Shown piece by piece: positions 36,756 to 49,486 of a DNA stretch of 64,000 bases (its first letter is position 1; each line of letters opens with the position of its first letter). The DNA is from Enterovibrio coralii (GTDB lineage: Bacteria; Pseudomonadota; Gammaproteobacteria; Enterobacterales; Vibrionaceae): NCBI RefSeq assembly GCF_001559595.1, contig NZ_LNTY01000022.1, forward strand, positions 36,331 to 100,330, read 5' to 3'. Made by a program: the position numbers and the translations under genes. A model generated the notes under the pieces. The model saw only the letters and a program-made list of their open reading frames with translations, ran no database searches and was not told the DNA's origin.

Positions 36756-38647
36756 TTATTTCTTCGATAACTGCACGTCCGCCTCGCCGGACACCAAATC
36801 CCAACGTCCCGATAAGTTCAGGCTCTGGTTGTTTTCTTTGATGACAACCGGTGCAAGGTGATGCGGCCGCGATCGGCAAGCAGTGTGATCCCGCCGGTTG
36901 CCAGTGGCCTTGGTTCGGCACTTTCATCACGCATCCGATGGTTGATCACGCTGAGAACACCTTGAGACAGGGATTGCCCCTTGTCGGCATTGATCCACAT
37001 GCGATGTGGTGTGGCGGACAATTCGCCACTCAGGCTGTAAGCAAAGCTGTCTTCATCGCTCGCAAGTCCCGATAGCGACACGTCGATGTCGTGCTCGCCG
37101 TTAATACCTAGCGGCAAGCCTATCCAACGCAGGTACAAATCATTTGGAATACTGAGTCCGCTTGCCGTCACATGCCAAGGTGCACTGGACTTGGAAAGGT
37201 CAATGTCGGCTTTAGCGGAAAGCTGGCCTTGGATAAAGGACAGCGATAGCGGGTCGAGTTGCCACTTGCCGTTGTCGCTTTTCATTGAAAAGTAAGGTGA
37301 TGACACAGGAATGCGGTTGATGCTGGCACTTGCAGCACTGGCCGACAGTTTGCCGTGCCAAAGTCCAGATTCCCCCCCTTTTTTCACTGTGAGGTTTTGG
37401 CCGCGAAGGTTCAGACCAACCACTTGGAGCGGGAATGTAGGGTCGAGGTGCACCACACTGGTGTGTTTGATGGTGACGTTATCCAGTGAAATGTCCTTGA
37501 GTGCTGAAAGCGCGCCGAGGCTTGATTGAAACACCTGGTCCTCGGCATTGAGGCTCAAACCGCTCACGATAAGGTTATCGAGTTCGAGCGCGCTAGGGCT
37601 CAGCGTGCCCGCGAAAGAGAGAAAGCCCTCTTCATCAAATTTGGTGGAAAAGGCGTTAACCTCAATACCTGCACCAGACAGCGACGCTTCGGCTAGCATG
37701 TCGGTCATCACCCAATCGTTATAACGCAGCAAGCTGGTATTAAATGACAGAAGTGCGGACGTGGTGGAGAACAGCGGTTGCCCTTGTCGCAAGGTGACGC
37801 CTTGTAACGATGCGTTCAAGTGCTCGACGGTGACGGTATCAAACGAGGCACTGATATCGAGCAAATCTAGACGACGGAAAGTGATTTCGTTGTCTTTGGT
37901 AAACGCCTGCCACTGTTCAACCACGCGAGTTAACGCGTCGGAGTGCTCCAATTGCGCGTCACTTAATGTCAGCTGGTGGAAGAGCCATTGGCGCGAGTCG
38001 GCCAAGGTTGCGCTGCCCGTGATGTTGCCCCAAGGGCTGTTAAACGAAATGCCCCAGATTTCCCATGCGTCATCGTCTCTTTCGCTGTCGAGCAAAAGGT
38101 TGCTGATTGGCAGGCCGTCGACTTCCACCATGGGCGTCGAGAACAGGAATTGCCCTTGCCAGTCTCCCCATGGCGACGCGCTGTTCTGCCAGTCGGTCAA
38201 TTGAATGGCGGCTTCTTTAAAGGCCACGGTTTTACCTGCGTAGCTAATATCATCAAGGGCCATGTGTTTGATGATGAGTGCCTTAGGCAGAGATTGTTGC
38301 CATTGGTCTGTAAAGGTTGCACCTTTGATCACGACACTGTTTAGCGTGGGCTCGCTGCCAATAAAAGAAAGCGGTGCAAAGGACGCGGCCACATAGTTGG
38401 CGCGATAGCTGTCAGCCCCCGTTTCATCCTTACTGTTAAGCAGTTCGGGTTGAATAAAGGTCAGGGTGAAAGGCTTAGTGATGTCGTAGCGAAGCTCATC
38501 GGCCGTGAGTTCATAGTCAGAGAAAGTGCTGACGGCGTGTTTTGCCATCGTCAGGCCATATTGCGTATGCAGCAGTGCAACGACCGTAAGCAGGGCCACC
38601 GCAACAACAATAATGACGGATGCAAACAACTTGGCGAGCAATCGCAT
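36756..38647 (-). CDS. AsmA-like envelope protein (one-base frameshift near 3' end)
   Basis: A protein of 630 residues once a base is restored near 36854. An N-terminal signal-anchor (LFASVIIVVAVALLTVVALL, about 7-26) is followed by a long beta-rich periplasmic region with AsmA-type repeats. The restored C terminus contains NNQSLNLSGRWDLVSGEADVQL. AsmA-like proteins bridge inner and outer membranes in phospholipid transport; for this one the role is inferred from the fold only. The gene converges on fabY. Confidence 0.75.
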
Positions 38648-38814
38648 GGCGAGTCAGTCTCTCTTTATACCGTGCTTGAAACCGTAAAATAGGGAGCATC
38701 AAACAAGGTAAGTGTTCGGTATAGAAGGCGTGAAGCCCCGTGTTTACTTGAGGTTGGCGTAAAAAACACCATTATTCAAGAAGTAAAGAAAGAGCGCGTG
38801 AAGCAAGATAAAGA

Positions 38815-38838
38815 AAAGCCCCCATAAGGGGGCTTTTG
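38815..38838 (-). terminator. Rho-independent terminator of pckA
   Basis: On the minus strand AAAAGCCCCC-TTAT-GGGGGCTTTT, 23 bases past the pckA stop. Confidence 0.85.
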
Positions 38839-38860
38839 TGTTTTTCCGTGTAATCTGGGA

Positions 38861-40489
38861 TTACAGTTGTGGACCAGCTTGAACCAGTGCTTGGCCTTCT
38901 GCAGTGTCTGTGTATTTCTCAAAGTTCTTCACGAAGCGTTGAGCCAGATCTTCTGCTTTGCTTTCCCATTGTAGTGGGTCAACGTAGGTGTCACGTGGGT
39001 CAAGGATTTCTGGGTCAACGCCAGGCAGTTTGGTAGGAACTTCCAGGTTGAACACAGGGATTTGTTTGGTCTCAGCTTTTTCGATTGAGCCATCCAGAAT
39101 CGCATCGATGATCGCGCGGGTATCTTTGATAGAGATACGTTTTCCAGAGCCGTTCCAACCGGTGTTAACCAGGTACGCTTCTGCGCCAACTGCTTCCATA
39201 CGCTTAACCAGTACTTCTGCATACTTGGTTGGGTGCAGCGTCAGGAACGCATTACCGAAACACGCTGAGAAGGTTGGTGTTGGTTCGGTGATACCACGCT
39301 CAGTACCTGCCAGTTTCGCGGTGAAGCCAGACAGGAAGTGGTACTTAGTTTGCTCTGGAGTCAGTTTAGACACTGGAGGCAGAACACCGAATGCGTCAGC
39401 AGACAGGAAGATAACCTTGTTCGCATGACCGCCTTTAGACACAGGCTTAACGATGTTTTCGATGTGGTAGATAGGGTAAGAAACACGGGTGTTTTCAGTT
39501 TTCGAACCGTCATCGAAATCGATAGAACCGTCGTTGCGAACCGTTACGTTTTCTAGCAGCGCATCACGACGGATTGCATTGTAGATGTCTGGCTCAGCTT
39601 CTTTAGACAGTTTGATGGTTTTTGCGTAACAGCCGCCTTCGAAGTTGAAGACGCCGTTGTCATCCCAACCGTGCTCATCGTCACCGATCAGTGCACGTTT
39701 AGGGTCAGTAGACAGCGTTGTTTTACCTGTACCAGACAGGCCAAAGAACACTGCAACGTCGCCTTCTTTGCCCATGTTTGCAGAACAGTGCATTGATGCA
39801 ATGTCTTTCAGCGGAAGGAAGTAGTTCATCATTGCGAACATACCTTTCTTCATTTCGCCGCCGTACCAGGTACCGCCGATCAGCTGCATGCGCTCAGTCA
39901 GGTTAAAGACAGTGAAGTTTTCAGAGTTCAGACCGTGCTCTTCCCACTTCTCGTTGACGCATTTCGCACCGTTCATTACCACGAAATCAGGCTCAAAGCT
40001 TTCCAGCTCTTCTTCTGTTGGGCGGATGAACATGTTTTTCACGAAGTGCGCTTGCCACGCTACTTCAGTCACAACACGGATGCTTAGGCGGGTATCAGGG
40101 TTTGCACCACAGTAACCGTCAATCACAAACAGACGTTTGCCAGACAGCTGAGCGGTAACGAGGGCTTTAAGATCATCCCATACGTGCTGGTCAATTGGCT
40201 TATTATCGTTCTTGCCTTGATCCGACCACCACATGGTGTCGCGGGTAGTATCGTCGCGCACAATGTATTTGTCTTTAGGAGAGCGACCAGTAAAGATACC
40301 AGTGTCTACAGAGACAGCACCAAGCTCGGTAACAATCCCTCTTTCGTAGCCTTCCAGTTCTGGTTTCGTTTCTTCAACAAAAAGTTGTTCATATGTAGGG
40401 TTACGAACAATCTCTTTTACATTGAAAAGACCGTGCTTTGACAAATCCATATTATTTGCAACCTTTTTCTCGACGTTCATGACAGTCAT
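38861..40489 (-). CDS. pckA: Phosphoenolpyruvate carboxykinase (ATP)
   Basis: Gluconeogenic enzyme converting oxaloacetate and ATP to PEP. The 542-residue protein has the substrate loop [12 protein letters not shown], the kinase-1a P-loop [11 protein letters not shown], the metal-binding [12 protein letters not shown] segment and the adenine-binding [17 protein letters not shown] lies 6-7 bases upstream of the ATG. A 310-base upstream gap holds the promoter region and the hslO terminator. Intact. Confidence 0.97.
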   Translation of the reverse strand: MTVMNVEKKVANNMDLSKHGLFNVKEIVRNPTYEQLFVEETKPELEGYERGIVTELGAVSVDTGIFTGRSPKDKYIVRDDTTRDTMWWSDQGKNDNKPIDQHVWDDLKALVTAQLSGKRLFVIDGYCGANPDTRLSIRVVTEVAWQAHFVKNMFIRPTEEELESFEPDFVVMNGAKCVNEKWEEHGLNSENFTVFNLTERMQLIGGTWYGGEMKKGMFAMMNYFLPLKDIASMHCSANMGKEGDVAVFFGLSGTGKTTLSTDPKRALIGDDEHGWDDNGVFNFEGGCYAKTIKLSKEAEPDIYNAIRRDALLENVTVRNDGSIDFDDGSKTENTRVSYPIYHIENIVKPVSKGGHANKVIFLSADAFGVLPPVSKLTPEQTKYHFLSGFTAKLAGTERGITEPTPTFSACFGNAFLTLHPTKYAEVLVKRMEAVGAEAYLVNTGWNGSGKRISIKDTRAIIDAILDGSIEKAETKQIPVFNLEVPTKLPGVDPEILDPRDTYVDPLQWESKAEDLAQRFVKNFEKYTDTAEGQALVQAGPQL

Positions 40490-40734
40490 AGGTGCTCCTT
40501 GGGTAAGATGTAATTAACTGTCGTCCATGCTAGCAACCTGAACTGGGCAATTCAGGGATTCAATTCAAAAAATAACCACAAACAAATTAAGGGAATGTAA
40601 TTCTCTTTTCCGTTGTGTCTTATTAATATTACCGCCTTGTTGCGCAGTTGTGCCACACCATATCGGTTATTATTTGTACAAAATTAAGCAGTTACAAATC
40701 AGCGTAGCTTTTGTGGGAAAATTGGGCAAATAAA

Positions 40735-40765
40735 TAAAAAAACCGGCACAGAGGCCGGTTTTTGT
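40735..40765. terminator. Terminator of hslR-hslO, bidirectional
   Basis: ACCGGC-ACAGAG-GCCGGT (40742-40759) with A-run on the left and T-run on the right; serves the minus-strand hslO transcript. Confidence 0.82.
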
Positions 40766-40799
40766 GGGTTTTTTGAGCGTTAATTAATAAAGAAAATTA

Positions 40800-41677
40800 T
40801 TAATGCACCGCGTCTGATGCTGGACCGTTTTGTTCGTAAAGTGCTGAAATATCAACAGAATCAAACTCGTAGTCTGCACCGCAGTAATCACAGTGAAGTT
40901 TAATGTTTCCCATCTCTTCGAGCATTTTTTGAACTTCTTGGCGATCAATCGCGACAATCGCTGAAGCACTGCGCTCGCGAGAGCATGAACACTTAAATGT
41001 CACGGTTTTTGGCTCGTAGACTTTTACATTTTCTTGGTGATACAAACGGTATAACACTTCTTCAGCGTCCAAAGTGAACAGTTCTTCGTTCTTCACGGTC
41101 TCTGTCAATTGCGCCAAATGGTCAAAATCTTGTTCGTTATTTCCTAGGCCGTCTGGCAGGATTTGAAGCAACATACCCGCTGCTTTATCTTGGCCGTCAA
41201 CGTCACCAGTGCGAAGCCACAGACGGGTCTTCAACTGCTCTGAACGTGCGAAGTAATCTTCTAGGCAAGCTTCGAGTGTGTCAGCTTCCAAACCCACGAT
41301 GCTTGGTAGCGTTCGCCTTGCTCTGGCTCGATGGTGATAACGATATTGCCTTTACCCAGCAGCTCTGGCAGCGTGCCTTCCGCTGGCACGTTGTCATTCC
41401 AACGCGCAGTGCCGCGAAGCACTTGGTTGTGGTTACCGTTGATCACTACCAGTGAAACAGGGCCATCACCTTGTAGTTGCACTGTGATGCTACCTTCGAA
41501 TTTCAGGGTCGCAGTCAGCAGGCTGGTGGCTGTCATCAGCTCGCCCAGCAGTTTTTTCACAGGTGCAGGGTAGTCTTTGCCACCTGTCAGCTGTTGGAAA
41601 GAATCAGAGAGTTGAACCAGTTCGCCGCGTACTGAGACGCCATCGAACAAGTAACGGTGCAGACTGTCTTGTGCCAT
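40800..41677 (-). CDS. hslO: Redox-regulated chaperone Hsp33 (one-base frameshift)
   Basis: Holdase chaperone activated by oxidation and unfolding. A base is missing near 41302; restoring it joins the N-terminal part ([18 protein letters not shown]) to the part starting [15 protein letters not shown], giving 292 residues as in E. coli. The zinc-binding redox switch is complete near the C terminus: CSCSRER and CDYCGADY. In operon with hslR, 18 bases downstream. Confidence 0.93.
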
Positions 41678-41695
41678 GGGATAACTTCTCCGGCG

Positions 41696-42106
41696 TTAAT
41701 CGTTACTGTTTCTAAATTTAATAATATCGCGTCGCTGCTTTTTATCAGGACGACGATCTGGACTTGGATTGTGTGCATTCAGCTGACGTTCGAGAGTGCG
41801 TTGTTCACGTTTCGTCAAACTTTCATCTGTTTCGCGATAGAGGGTTTGGGCTTCCGGGGCACCACGGCGCTGTTCGCTGAGCTTTTCGATGACAACGACC
41901 TTCTCGTCGAAACCGAGTCTCAACTTAATTTCAGCTCCCACTTCGACGATTTTGCTCGGTTTGGAACGCTGACCGTTGTAGTGGACCTTGCCACCATCAA
42001 TCATGTTTCTTGCTAGGGTGCGTGTTTTATAAAAACGGGCAGCCCATAGCCATTTATCCAACCTGACTTGTAAATTTTCGTCGTTTTTCTCGTGCTTGAA
42101 ACCCAC
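41696..42106 (-). CDS. hslR: Ribosome-associated heat shock protein Hsp15
   Basis: S4-domain RNA-binding protein that recycles 50S subunits carrying nascent chains. From the GTG at 42106 (AGGTG upstream) it has 136 residues, like E. coli (133). The S4 domain reads VRLDKWLWAARFYKTR ... GGKVHYNGQRSKPSK, and the C terminus is basic (PSPDRRPDKKQRRD). The longer upstream frame is rejected because it adds an unrelated sequence. Confidence 0.92.
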   Translation of the reverse strand: MGFKHEKNDENLQVRLDKWLWAARFYKTRTLARNMIDGGKVHYNGQRSKPSKIVEVGAEIKLRLGFDEKVVVIEKLSEQRRGAPEAQTLYRETDESLTKREQRTLERQLNAHNPSPDRRPDKKQRRDIIKFRNSND

Positions 42107-42373
42107 TAAACACCTCTCTAACGTATGGTGGCTAAACTTACCACGTTTACATAATACGATCAGCATCACAATTAGGGGTCTTATATGGTGTTTCATCGTC
42201 TAACTTTCAAGCCGCGATGGAATCATTTCCCCAAATTTTCGCACCTAGTTATCGGCAAGTGCACAGAAAAAGGGTAAATTGGAGAGTCAAGTTACTGAAG
42301 TTGAAACATAGATATACACTTCAAGTATTAGCTGAGTGACTTTGGAAAGTCGGCTTATAAAAACAGGAACAGC

Positions 42374-43283
42374 ATGTCTTCGAATTTTGGGATGTCGCGT
42401 CTCGCGAATTTCGCGCAACCACAACTAGGGAAAGAGTTTCATACCCGTCTGGCAAAGTGGGTAGCACGCCTGTTGATTTTATTTCTGGCGTGGACGCTAG
42501 GCCGACTGATTTGGGTATGGTTTGAACCTGCCTCAACGCAACCCGCGGCGCAATCAAATCGTCCGTTTGTTGCTTCCACGACTGCGTCTCCTGCTTATCA
42601 AATTGATCAGCTTGCTCGTCATCAGTTATTTGGTGAATTCAATGCCAAGCTGCGCCAGTCGCACCGAAACCCGAGCCTGTGGTGGAAGCACCGAAAACAC
42701 GCCTTAACTTAACTTTGGTAGGGTTGGTGGCAAGCTCGGAACCTGAACGCGGTCTTGCGGTTATCGCAAACCGTGGCTCACAGAAACATATGGGATTGGC
42801 GAGCCAATTGAAGGCACGCGCGTCACCTTACGTCAGGTACTAAATGACCGCGTCATTTTACGAAACAACGGCCGTGATGAAGCTTTGATGCTGGCGGGCG
42901 TTGATTACAACAAAGCAACGCCGCAGCGCCAGACTCGTCCTGCGGCACCGGCTGCACCAGCATCCAATGGCAGTGGGCCGGATCTAAGCTCAGTAAAAGC
43001 AGAGATCATCAATAACCCGCAAGCACTGTTGAAATACATCACCCTGTCTCGTGAACAAAACGAGTCAGGCCTTATTGGTTACCGACTGGGGCCTGGAAGT
43101 GACAACCGCTTGTTTAAAGAAGCTGGCCTACAGACTGGCGACATCGCGGTGGGAATTAACGGTGCGGATTTGACCAATCCCGCGGAAATGAACCGTATCT
43201 GGCAAAGTTTGTCTGATGCATCTGAAATCAGCCTAACCGTTCAGCGTGACGGTCAGTTGCACGAAATCTATATCAGTCTGTAA
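42374..43283 (+). CDS. gspC: Type II secretion protein GspC (two one-base frameshifts)
   Basis: Inner-membrane clamp protein linking the secretin to the inner platform. Two bases are missing, near 42649 and 42786; with both restored it has 303 residues (V. cholerae EpsC about 305). Features are one transmembrane helix (about 36-55), the homology region LNLTLVGLVASSEPERGLAVIAN, and a C-terminal PDZ domain (SGLIGYRLGPGSDNRLFKEAGLQTGD). First gene of the gspC-N operon. Confidence 0.9.
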
Positions 43284-43307
43284 GTCAGACTGGAGACGGA
43301 GAATACA

Positions 43308-45323
43308 GTGAAAATCGGTAAGAAACGGAATGCTTGGCTCATCGCCGGTGTGCTTACCATGCAGAGCGTAGGAGTTTGGGCAGCAGAATTTAGCGCCAGC
43401 TTCAAAGGCACTGACATGCAAGAGTTCATCGAGATTGTTGGACGCAATCTCGAGAAGACCATCATTGTTGACCCTGCCGTGCGTGGAAAGGTCAATGTGC
43501 GCAGCTACGATGTGCTGAATGAAGAGCAGTACTACCAGTTTTTCCTTAATGTGCTCGAAGTCTACGGCTTTGCTGTGGTGGAGATGGAAAACGGTGTGCT
43601 GAAAGTTGTGCGCGACAAAGATGCCAAGCAATCTGCGGTGCCGGTTGTCGGGAACAACTCTGTGCAGGGCGATGCCATCATCACACGAGTGGTGTCGGTT
43701 AAGAACGTGACAGTACGAGAGCTGTCGCCTTTGCTGCGTCAGCTGATTGATAACGCCGGTGCCGGTAACGTTGTGCACTACGATCCAGCCAACGTCATCA
43801 TGATCACGGGTAATGCTGCGGTAGTGAATCGTCTGGCGGAAATCATCGAGCGCGTCGACAAAGCCGGTGATACCGAAGTAGAGATCGTTAACCTCAAGCA
43901 TGCCTCTGCCTCTGAAATGGTGCGCATTGTGGAATCGCTGCACAAGCAATCCGATGGCAAAAACGTACCTGCATTGCTCCAACCAAGTTTCGTTGCTGAT
44001 GAACGTACTAACTCAGTGCTGATCTCTGGCGAACCACAAGTGCGAGAGCGTATTCGCAAACTGATTGCTCAGCTTGACCGCGAAATGGCAACCACGGGCA
44101 ACAACCGCGTTATCTATCTTCGTTATGCAAAAGCCGAAGACGTGGTTGAAGTGTTGCAAGGTGTGTCAGAAAACCTGGTCGCAGAAAAGCAAGGCGGTCA
44201 GCGTCAGCCAAACGCAGCTGCCGGTGGCGAGGTGAAAATCTCTGCGCACAAAGGCACCAACGCATTAGTTATCACCGCGCCGCCTGACATCATGCGCGCG
44301 CTGGAAAGCGTGATTGCACAGTTGGATATCCGTCGTGCGCAGGTATTGATTGAAGCCATGATCGTGGAAATGTCGGAAAGTGACGGTGCGAACCTAGGTG
44401 TTCAGTGGGGCTCGCTTGACGGCGGCGGTATCCAGTTTGGTAACACGGGCGTGCCAATCACCAACTACTTGGCTGCGCAAGAAGAAGCAAAAGACACGAC
44501 TACCACCGAGTCTCGCTTCGACAACAATAACAACTTGGTTGAAGTGCCAATCACTGAGTCGGGCGACCCAACCGCGATTGCTGAAGTGCTGGGCGGCGTG
44601 AGCGGCTTGGCGGCAGGTATCGTGATGGGCGACTGGACAGCACTGGTGACCGCAGTGTCGACCAACAGTGATTCAAACATCCTGTCTTCACCAAGTCTGA
44701 TGGTTCTGGACAACGAAGAAGCGTCATTCATCGTGGGTGAAGAAGTGCCGGTTGTAACCGGTTCGGCCACAGGCTCAAACAACGACAACCCATTCCAGAC
44801 CGTTGAGCGTAAGGACGTGGGCATCAAACTTAAGATCACGCCGCAAATCAACGAAGGTGATTCTGTTCAGCTGAACATCGAACAAGAAATCTCAAACGTA
44901 CTGGGTGCGAGCGGTGCCGTGGACATTCGCTTTGGTAAGCGTCAATTGACCACCTCGGTCTTGGCGGCAGATCAGCAGATGATTGTCCTGAGTGGTTTGA
45001 TTGATGAGCAGACCAATGAAAGCGAGCAGAAAGTGCCGCTGCTGGGTGACATTCCAATCTTGGGTCATCTGTTCAAGTCGACCTCGTCGGGTAAAACCAA
45101 ACGCAACCTGATGCTGTTTATTAAGCCGACCATCATTCGCACAGGCTTGACGGCCGATGGCATCACACAGCGTAAGTACAACTATATCCGTGCTGAGCAA
45201 ATCTACCGTGCACAGGAAGAAGTGAAACTGATGCCGGGCGTGACCACACCTGTGTTGCCTGAGTATGGTGCAGATCTGTCTATGCCTGCGGAAATACGCG
45301 CCATCATGGCGGAATTGAGGTAA
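43308..45323 (+). CDS. gspD: Type II secretion secretin GspD
   Basis: Outer-membrane channel of the type II system, a multimer of 671-residue subunits (EpsD is similar). It starts at a GTG. A signal sequence (ending VWAAEF) leads to N0-N3 domains ([14 protein letters not shown]) and the C-domain secretin signature ([14 protein letters not shown]). Follows gspC after 24 bases. Intact. Confidence 0.96.
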   Translation: MKIGKKRNAWLIAGVLTMQSVGVWAAEFSASFKGTDMQEFIEIVGRNLEKTIIVDPAVRGKVNVRSYDVLNEEQYYQFFLNVLEVYGFAVVEMENGVLKVVRDKDAKQSAVPVVGNNSVQGDAIITRVVSVKNVTVRELSPLLRQLIDNAGAGNVVHYDPANVIMITGNAAVVNRLAEIIERVDKAGDTEVEIVNLKHASASEMVRIVESLHKQSDGKNVPALLQPSFVADERTNSVLISGEPQVRERIRKLIAQLDREMATTGNNRVIYLRYAKAEDVVEVLQGVSENLVAEKQGGQRQPNAAAGGEVKISAHKGTNALVITAPPDIMRALESVIAQLDIRRAQVLIEAMIVEMSESDGANLGVQWGSLDGGGIQFGNTGVPITNYLAAQEEAKDTTTTESRFDNNNNLVEVPITESGDPTAIAEVLGGVSGLAAGIVMGDWTALVTAVSTNSDSNILSSPSLMVLDNEEASFIVGEEVPVVTGSATGSNNDNPFQTVERKDVGIKLKITPQINEGDSVQLNIEQEISNVLGASGAVDIRFGKRQLTTSVLAADQQMIVLSGLIDEQTNESEQKVPLLGDIPILGHLFKSTSSGKTKRNLMLFIKPTIIRTGLTADGITQRKYNYIRAEQIYRAQEEVKLMPGVTTPVLPEYGADLSMPAEIRAIMAELR

Positions 45324-45330
45324 TCGCAGT

Positions 45331-46877
45331 ATGGATACGGAACTGAACGAGTCAGAGATGGACATCGTGCAGGATATCGCACCAGACGTACCGCTAAGCA
45401 CACTGCGTCTGCCGTTTGGTTTTGCCAAGCGGCACGGCGTGGTGGTCGAGCGCACGGAGCAAGGTTACTTGCTTTACTACCGCGACCAACCAAAACCGGC
45501 GGTACTGGCTGAAGTAAGGCGTGTCTTAGGACACGCTTTTACGCCTATAAAGCTGCTTGCTGACGAGTTTGATCCAAAGCTGACGCAGCTTTATCAACGC
45601 GACTCGTCAGAAGCGCAGCAACTGATGGAAGACATCGGTGCCGACAGTGATGACTTCTTCGCGCTGGCCGAAGAGCTACCGCAAAGTGAGGACTTACTCG
45701 AGTCCGAAGACGATGCGCCAATCATCAAGCTCATCAACGCCATGTTGGGTGAAGCCATCAAAGAAACGGCGTCTGATATTCACATCGAAACCTTTGAAAA
45801 GAGCCTGTCGATTCGTTTTCGTGTCGATGGCGTACTGCGTGAAGTGTTAAGCCCTAGCCGCAAACTGGCTCCGCTTCTGGTGTCACGTATCAAGGTTATG
45901 GCCCGACTTGATATCGCTGAAAAACGCGTGCCTCAGGATGGCCGTATTTCGCTGCGTATCGGTGGCCGTGCGGTAGATGTGCGTGTGTCCACCATGCCAT
46001 CGTCTCACGGTGAGCGTGTGGTGTTGCGTCTTCTTGATAAAAACGCCACCCAGCTGGATTTAGAAAGTTTGGGTATGACGCGTGCGGTGCATGACAACTT
46101 CCAAACCTTGATTAAGCGTCCGCACGGTATTTTGCTGGTAACCGGTCCTACCGGTTCAGGTAAATCAACCACCCTGTATGCGGGCCTGACAGAGCTGAAC
46201 AGCTCTGAGCGCAATATCTTGACCGTTGAAGACCCGATTGAATTTGATATCGACGGTATCGGTCAGACGCAAGTGAACACCAAAGTTGACATGACGTTTG
46301 CTCGCGGCCTTCGAGCGATTTTGCGTCAAGACCCCGACGTGGTGATGGTCGGTGAGATCCGTGACTTGGAAACCGCGCAGATTGCGGTGCAAGCCTCGCT
46401 GACGGGTCACTTGGTTATGTCGACCCTGCACACCAACACCGCAGTGGGCGCGTCACGCGTCTGCGTGACATGGGTATCGAGCCTTTCCTTGTGTCTTCTT
46501 CGCTGCTCGGCGTATTGGCTCAGCGTCTTATCCGTACCCTTTGTCCTACCTGTAAAGAGCCTTACGAAGCCGATGCGCAGAGTAAAGCCTGGTTTGATAT
46601 GTCGCCGGATGAGCCATTGACCCTTTACAAAGCGACCGGCTGTAAAGCGTGTAACCACAAAGGCTATCGCGGCCGAACCGGTATTCACGAACTGTTGGTG
46701 GTGGATACGCAGGTGCAAGAGCTTATTCATAACGAAGAAGGTGAGCAGGCGATCGAGCGTTACATTCGCCAGAGCACGCCAAGTATCCGTGCAGATGGTT
46801 TGTCAAAGGTACGTGCCGGCCAAACCACGCTTGAAGAAGTCTTGCGTGTGACGCGGGAGGCTGATGGCAGCGTTTGA
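45331..46877 (+). CDS. gspE: Type II secretion ATPase GspE (one-base frameshift)
   Basis: Cytoplasmic hexameric ATPase that powers pseudopilus assembly. A base is missing near 46452; restored length is 515 residues (EpsE about 503). It contains Walker [10 protein letters not shown], Walker [13 protein letters not shown], and the zinc-binding tetracysteine domain (LCPTCKEPY ... [13 protein letters not shown]), which lies after the shift. Overlaps gspF by 14 bases. Confidence 0.94.
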
Positions 46878-48083
46878 ATACAAAGCGTTAAATGCCAAAG
46901 GCCGAACGGTCAAAGGGGTCATTGAAGCCGATACCGCAAGACAAGCGCGCCAGATGCTGCGTGAAAAGTCGCTGGTGCCAGTGGAAATTGCGCAATCGCA
47001 CGAGAAAGAGCAGCAAACGCAATCCCAGTCAGTTGGCTTTAAACGCGGGATCAGCACCAGTGAACTGGCACTGTTGACCCGTCAGCTTGCTACCTTGGTG
47101 CAAGCAGCAATGCCGCTGGAAGAGTGTATTAAAGCGGTCGCCGAGCAATCGGAAAAGCAGCGTTTGAAAAACATGCTGACCGGCGTGCGAGCGCGTGTGG
47201 TGGAAGGTTACACCTTGGCTGACAGCTCGGTGACTACCCGCATGTGTTCGATCAACTGTTTCGCTCTATGGTGGCGGCAGGTGAAAAGTCCGGTCACTTA
47301 GGGCCTGTGCTTGAGCGACTTGCCGATTACGTCGAAAACCGCCAGACGGTAAAGAACAAACTCATTCAGGCGATGGTCTACCCAATCGTTCTGACTGTGG
47401 CAGCTATTGGTATCGTGGCTTTTTTGCTGGCAACCGTGGTGCCAGACATTGTTGGGCAGTTTGTCGATACGGGCACTGAGTTGCCGGGCATGACGCAAGC
47501 ACTGCTGAACATCAGTGACTTTGTTACCAATTGGGGCTTGCTGCTGCTCGCAGTCATCATTGCGTTCATCTTCGGGGTGAAAACCATGCTCAGAAGCGAA
47601 AAGCGTCGCTTGGCTTGGGACAGACGCGTTCTGAGCCTGCCAGTGATTGGCCGCGTGGCGAGAGGGCTGAACACGTCGCGTTTCGCCCGCACCTTGTCGA
47701 TTTGTACGTCGAGTGCCATTCCGCTTCTCGACGGTATGCGCGTCTCTGCCAATGTCATGACCAATACCTGGGTGAAAGCCAAGGTGCTGGAAGCATCCGA
47801 TCGCGTTCGTGAAGGTTCAAGCCTTCGTGTGTCGCTCGAAAAGTCCAAGCTGTTTCCTCCCATGATGCTGCACATGATCGCCAGTGGTGAGCGAAGCGGT
47901 GAGCTAGAGCCCATGCTGACACGTGCGGCAGACAATCAGGACAGAGACTTTGAGTCACAGGTAAACATTGCGCTGGGCATTTTTGGTCCTGCGCTCATCA
48001 TGGTCATGGCAGGAATGGTGTTGTTCATCGTCTTGGCGACACTGATGCCGATCATTCAACTACAAAACGTAATGGGTGCGTAA
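46864..48083 (+). CDS. gspF: Type II secretion inner membrane protein GspF (one-base frameshift)
   Basis: Polytopic inner-membrane platform protein. A base is missing near 47226; restored length is 406 residues, exactly that of EpsF. Two T2SSF domains are visible, each followed by transmembrane segments ([17 protein letters not shown]; the C-terminal [18 protein letters not shown]). The motif [17 protein letters not shown] is diagnostic. Confidence 0.93.
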
Positions 48084-48126
48084 CCCGAGTACGCTGCTTT
48101 GCAGCTTTTTTCAGGAGAGATAACAC

Positions 48127-48564
48127 ATGCAACGTCGTCAACAGGGTTTCACCCTGCTGGAAATCATGGTTGTGATTGTAATTTTGGGCGTATTGGCAAG
48201 TTTCGTTGCACCTAACCTGCTGGGTAACGTGGACAAGGCTGATCAACAAAAAGCCGTGACCGACATCAGTACATTGGAAGGGGCGATGGACATGTACCGT
48301 CTGGACAACAGCGTGTACCCAACCACCGACCAAGGTCTGGATGCGCTGGTGAACAAGCCAAGCAGCTCTCCAGAGCCACGCAACTACCGTCAAGATGGCT
48401 ATGTGAAGCGTCTGCCTAAAGATCCTTGGGGCAACGACTACCAATACCTGAACCCAGGTGAGCACGGCACTGTTGATATCTTTACGCTAGGTGCTGACGG
48501 CCAAGAAGGCGGTGAAGGTATCAATCAGGATATCGGCAACTGGAACATGCTAGAGATCAACTGA
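48127..48564 (+). CDS. gspG: Type II secretion major pseudopilin GspG
   Basis: Main subunit of the pseudopilus. The 145-residue precursor has a short basic leader (MQRRQQG) cut by prepilin peptidase before FTLLEIMVVIVILGVLASFV, with Glu5 of the mature protein. The C-terminal calcium-loop region (DPWGNDYQYLNPGEHG) is typical. Ribosome-binding site AGGAGAG lies 8 bases upstream. Intact. Confidence 0.96.
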   Translation: MQRRQQGFTLLEIMVVIVILGVLASFVAPNLLGNVDKADQQKAVTDISTLEGAMDMYRLDNSVYPTTDQGLDALVNKPSSSPEPRNYRQDGYVKRLPKDPWGNDYQYLNPGEHGTVDIFTLGADGQEGGEGINQDIGNWNMLEIN

Positions 48565-48567
48565 TCC

Positions 48568-49127
48568 ATGAAGCGAGTTGGGCGCCGACGGGTTTTACAT
48601 TGCTGGAGATCTTGCTGGTATTGCTGGTGCTAGGTCTCAGTGCAGCGTTTGTGGTGCCTAACCTGCCACAAGATAAAAGCGATGAGGTCAAAGAAGAGGC
48701 CAGTCGCTTTTATCAATTGGTGCAGCTTTGGACCGAGCAGGCATTGATATCGGGACAAACCTTTGGTCTTCGTGTCGATGACGACAAGTATCAGTTGTTT
48801 AAGCTGACGCCAGAAGATTGGGTGCCGGTCGAGAAAACGCGTACCAAAACCGATGTGAGCATGCCAGAAGGCATAGGGTTAGATCTGGAAGTCACGGGGT
48901 TCGTGGATGAAGAGGACCGTCTTTTCGACAGAGAAAGCCTGTTTGATGAAGATCTGTTTGTTGAGGAAGAAGACAAACCCAAACCGCCACAGGTGGTGCT
49001 GATGGGGAATGGCGAGATCATCCCGTTCAGCTTGACCTTTTTAGATGGCAAAAAGCGCCTTTGGCAAGTAACGGGTAACGATGTGGCAACCTTTGAAATG
49101 AAAAACCTCAATGAGGATAAAGAGTGA
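48568..49127 (+). CDS. gspH: Type II secretion minor pseudopilin GspH (one-base frameshift)
   Basis: Minor pseudopilin. The true start is the ATG at 48568, four bases after gspG. A base is missing from a G run near 48591; restoring it gives leader MKRVGRRRGFTLLEILLVLLV and a protein of 186 residues. The remaining sequence is acidic with the family pattern (QLVQLWTEQALISGQTFGLRV). Its stop overlaps the gspI GTG start. Confidence 0.9.
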
Positions 49128-49485
49128 GAACGGCTCGCGGCTTTACCCTGATTGAAGTGCTGGTGGCGATGGCTGTGTTTGCCATTTCCGCCTTGGCCGT
49201 GATGAACGTAAGCAGCCAACAGGTGAATACCTGAGTGTGCTGGAAGAGAAAACGTTCGCCTCCATGGTGGCCGACAACCAACTTGCGCTGTTAATGCTGG
49301 AAGGCAAAGTGCCGTCATCTGAAAAGAACGGCAAGTCAGAGATGGCAGGGCGTGAGTGGTATTGGAGCATCAAGCCGATAGCGACAACGCAAAATACCCT
49401 GCGTGCGGTAGATGTGATTGTGTGGCAAGACGAGCGTAAACAAGGTGCGCTGGCGACGGTGAGAACCTATGTGCCGGCCAACTAA
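49124..49485 (+). CDS. gspI: Type II secretion minor pseudopilin GspI (one-base frameshift)
   Basis: Minor pseudopilin that nucleates the tip complex with GspJ and GspK. GTG start at 49124 overlaps the gspH stop (GTGA). Leader and hydrophobic helix read RTARGFTLIEVLVAMAVFAIS. A base is missing near 49231 (ACC-CTG expected); restored length is 120 residues (EpsI 117). The end contains the conserved WYWSIKPIAT. Confidence 0.9.
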
Positions 49486-49486
49486 C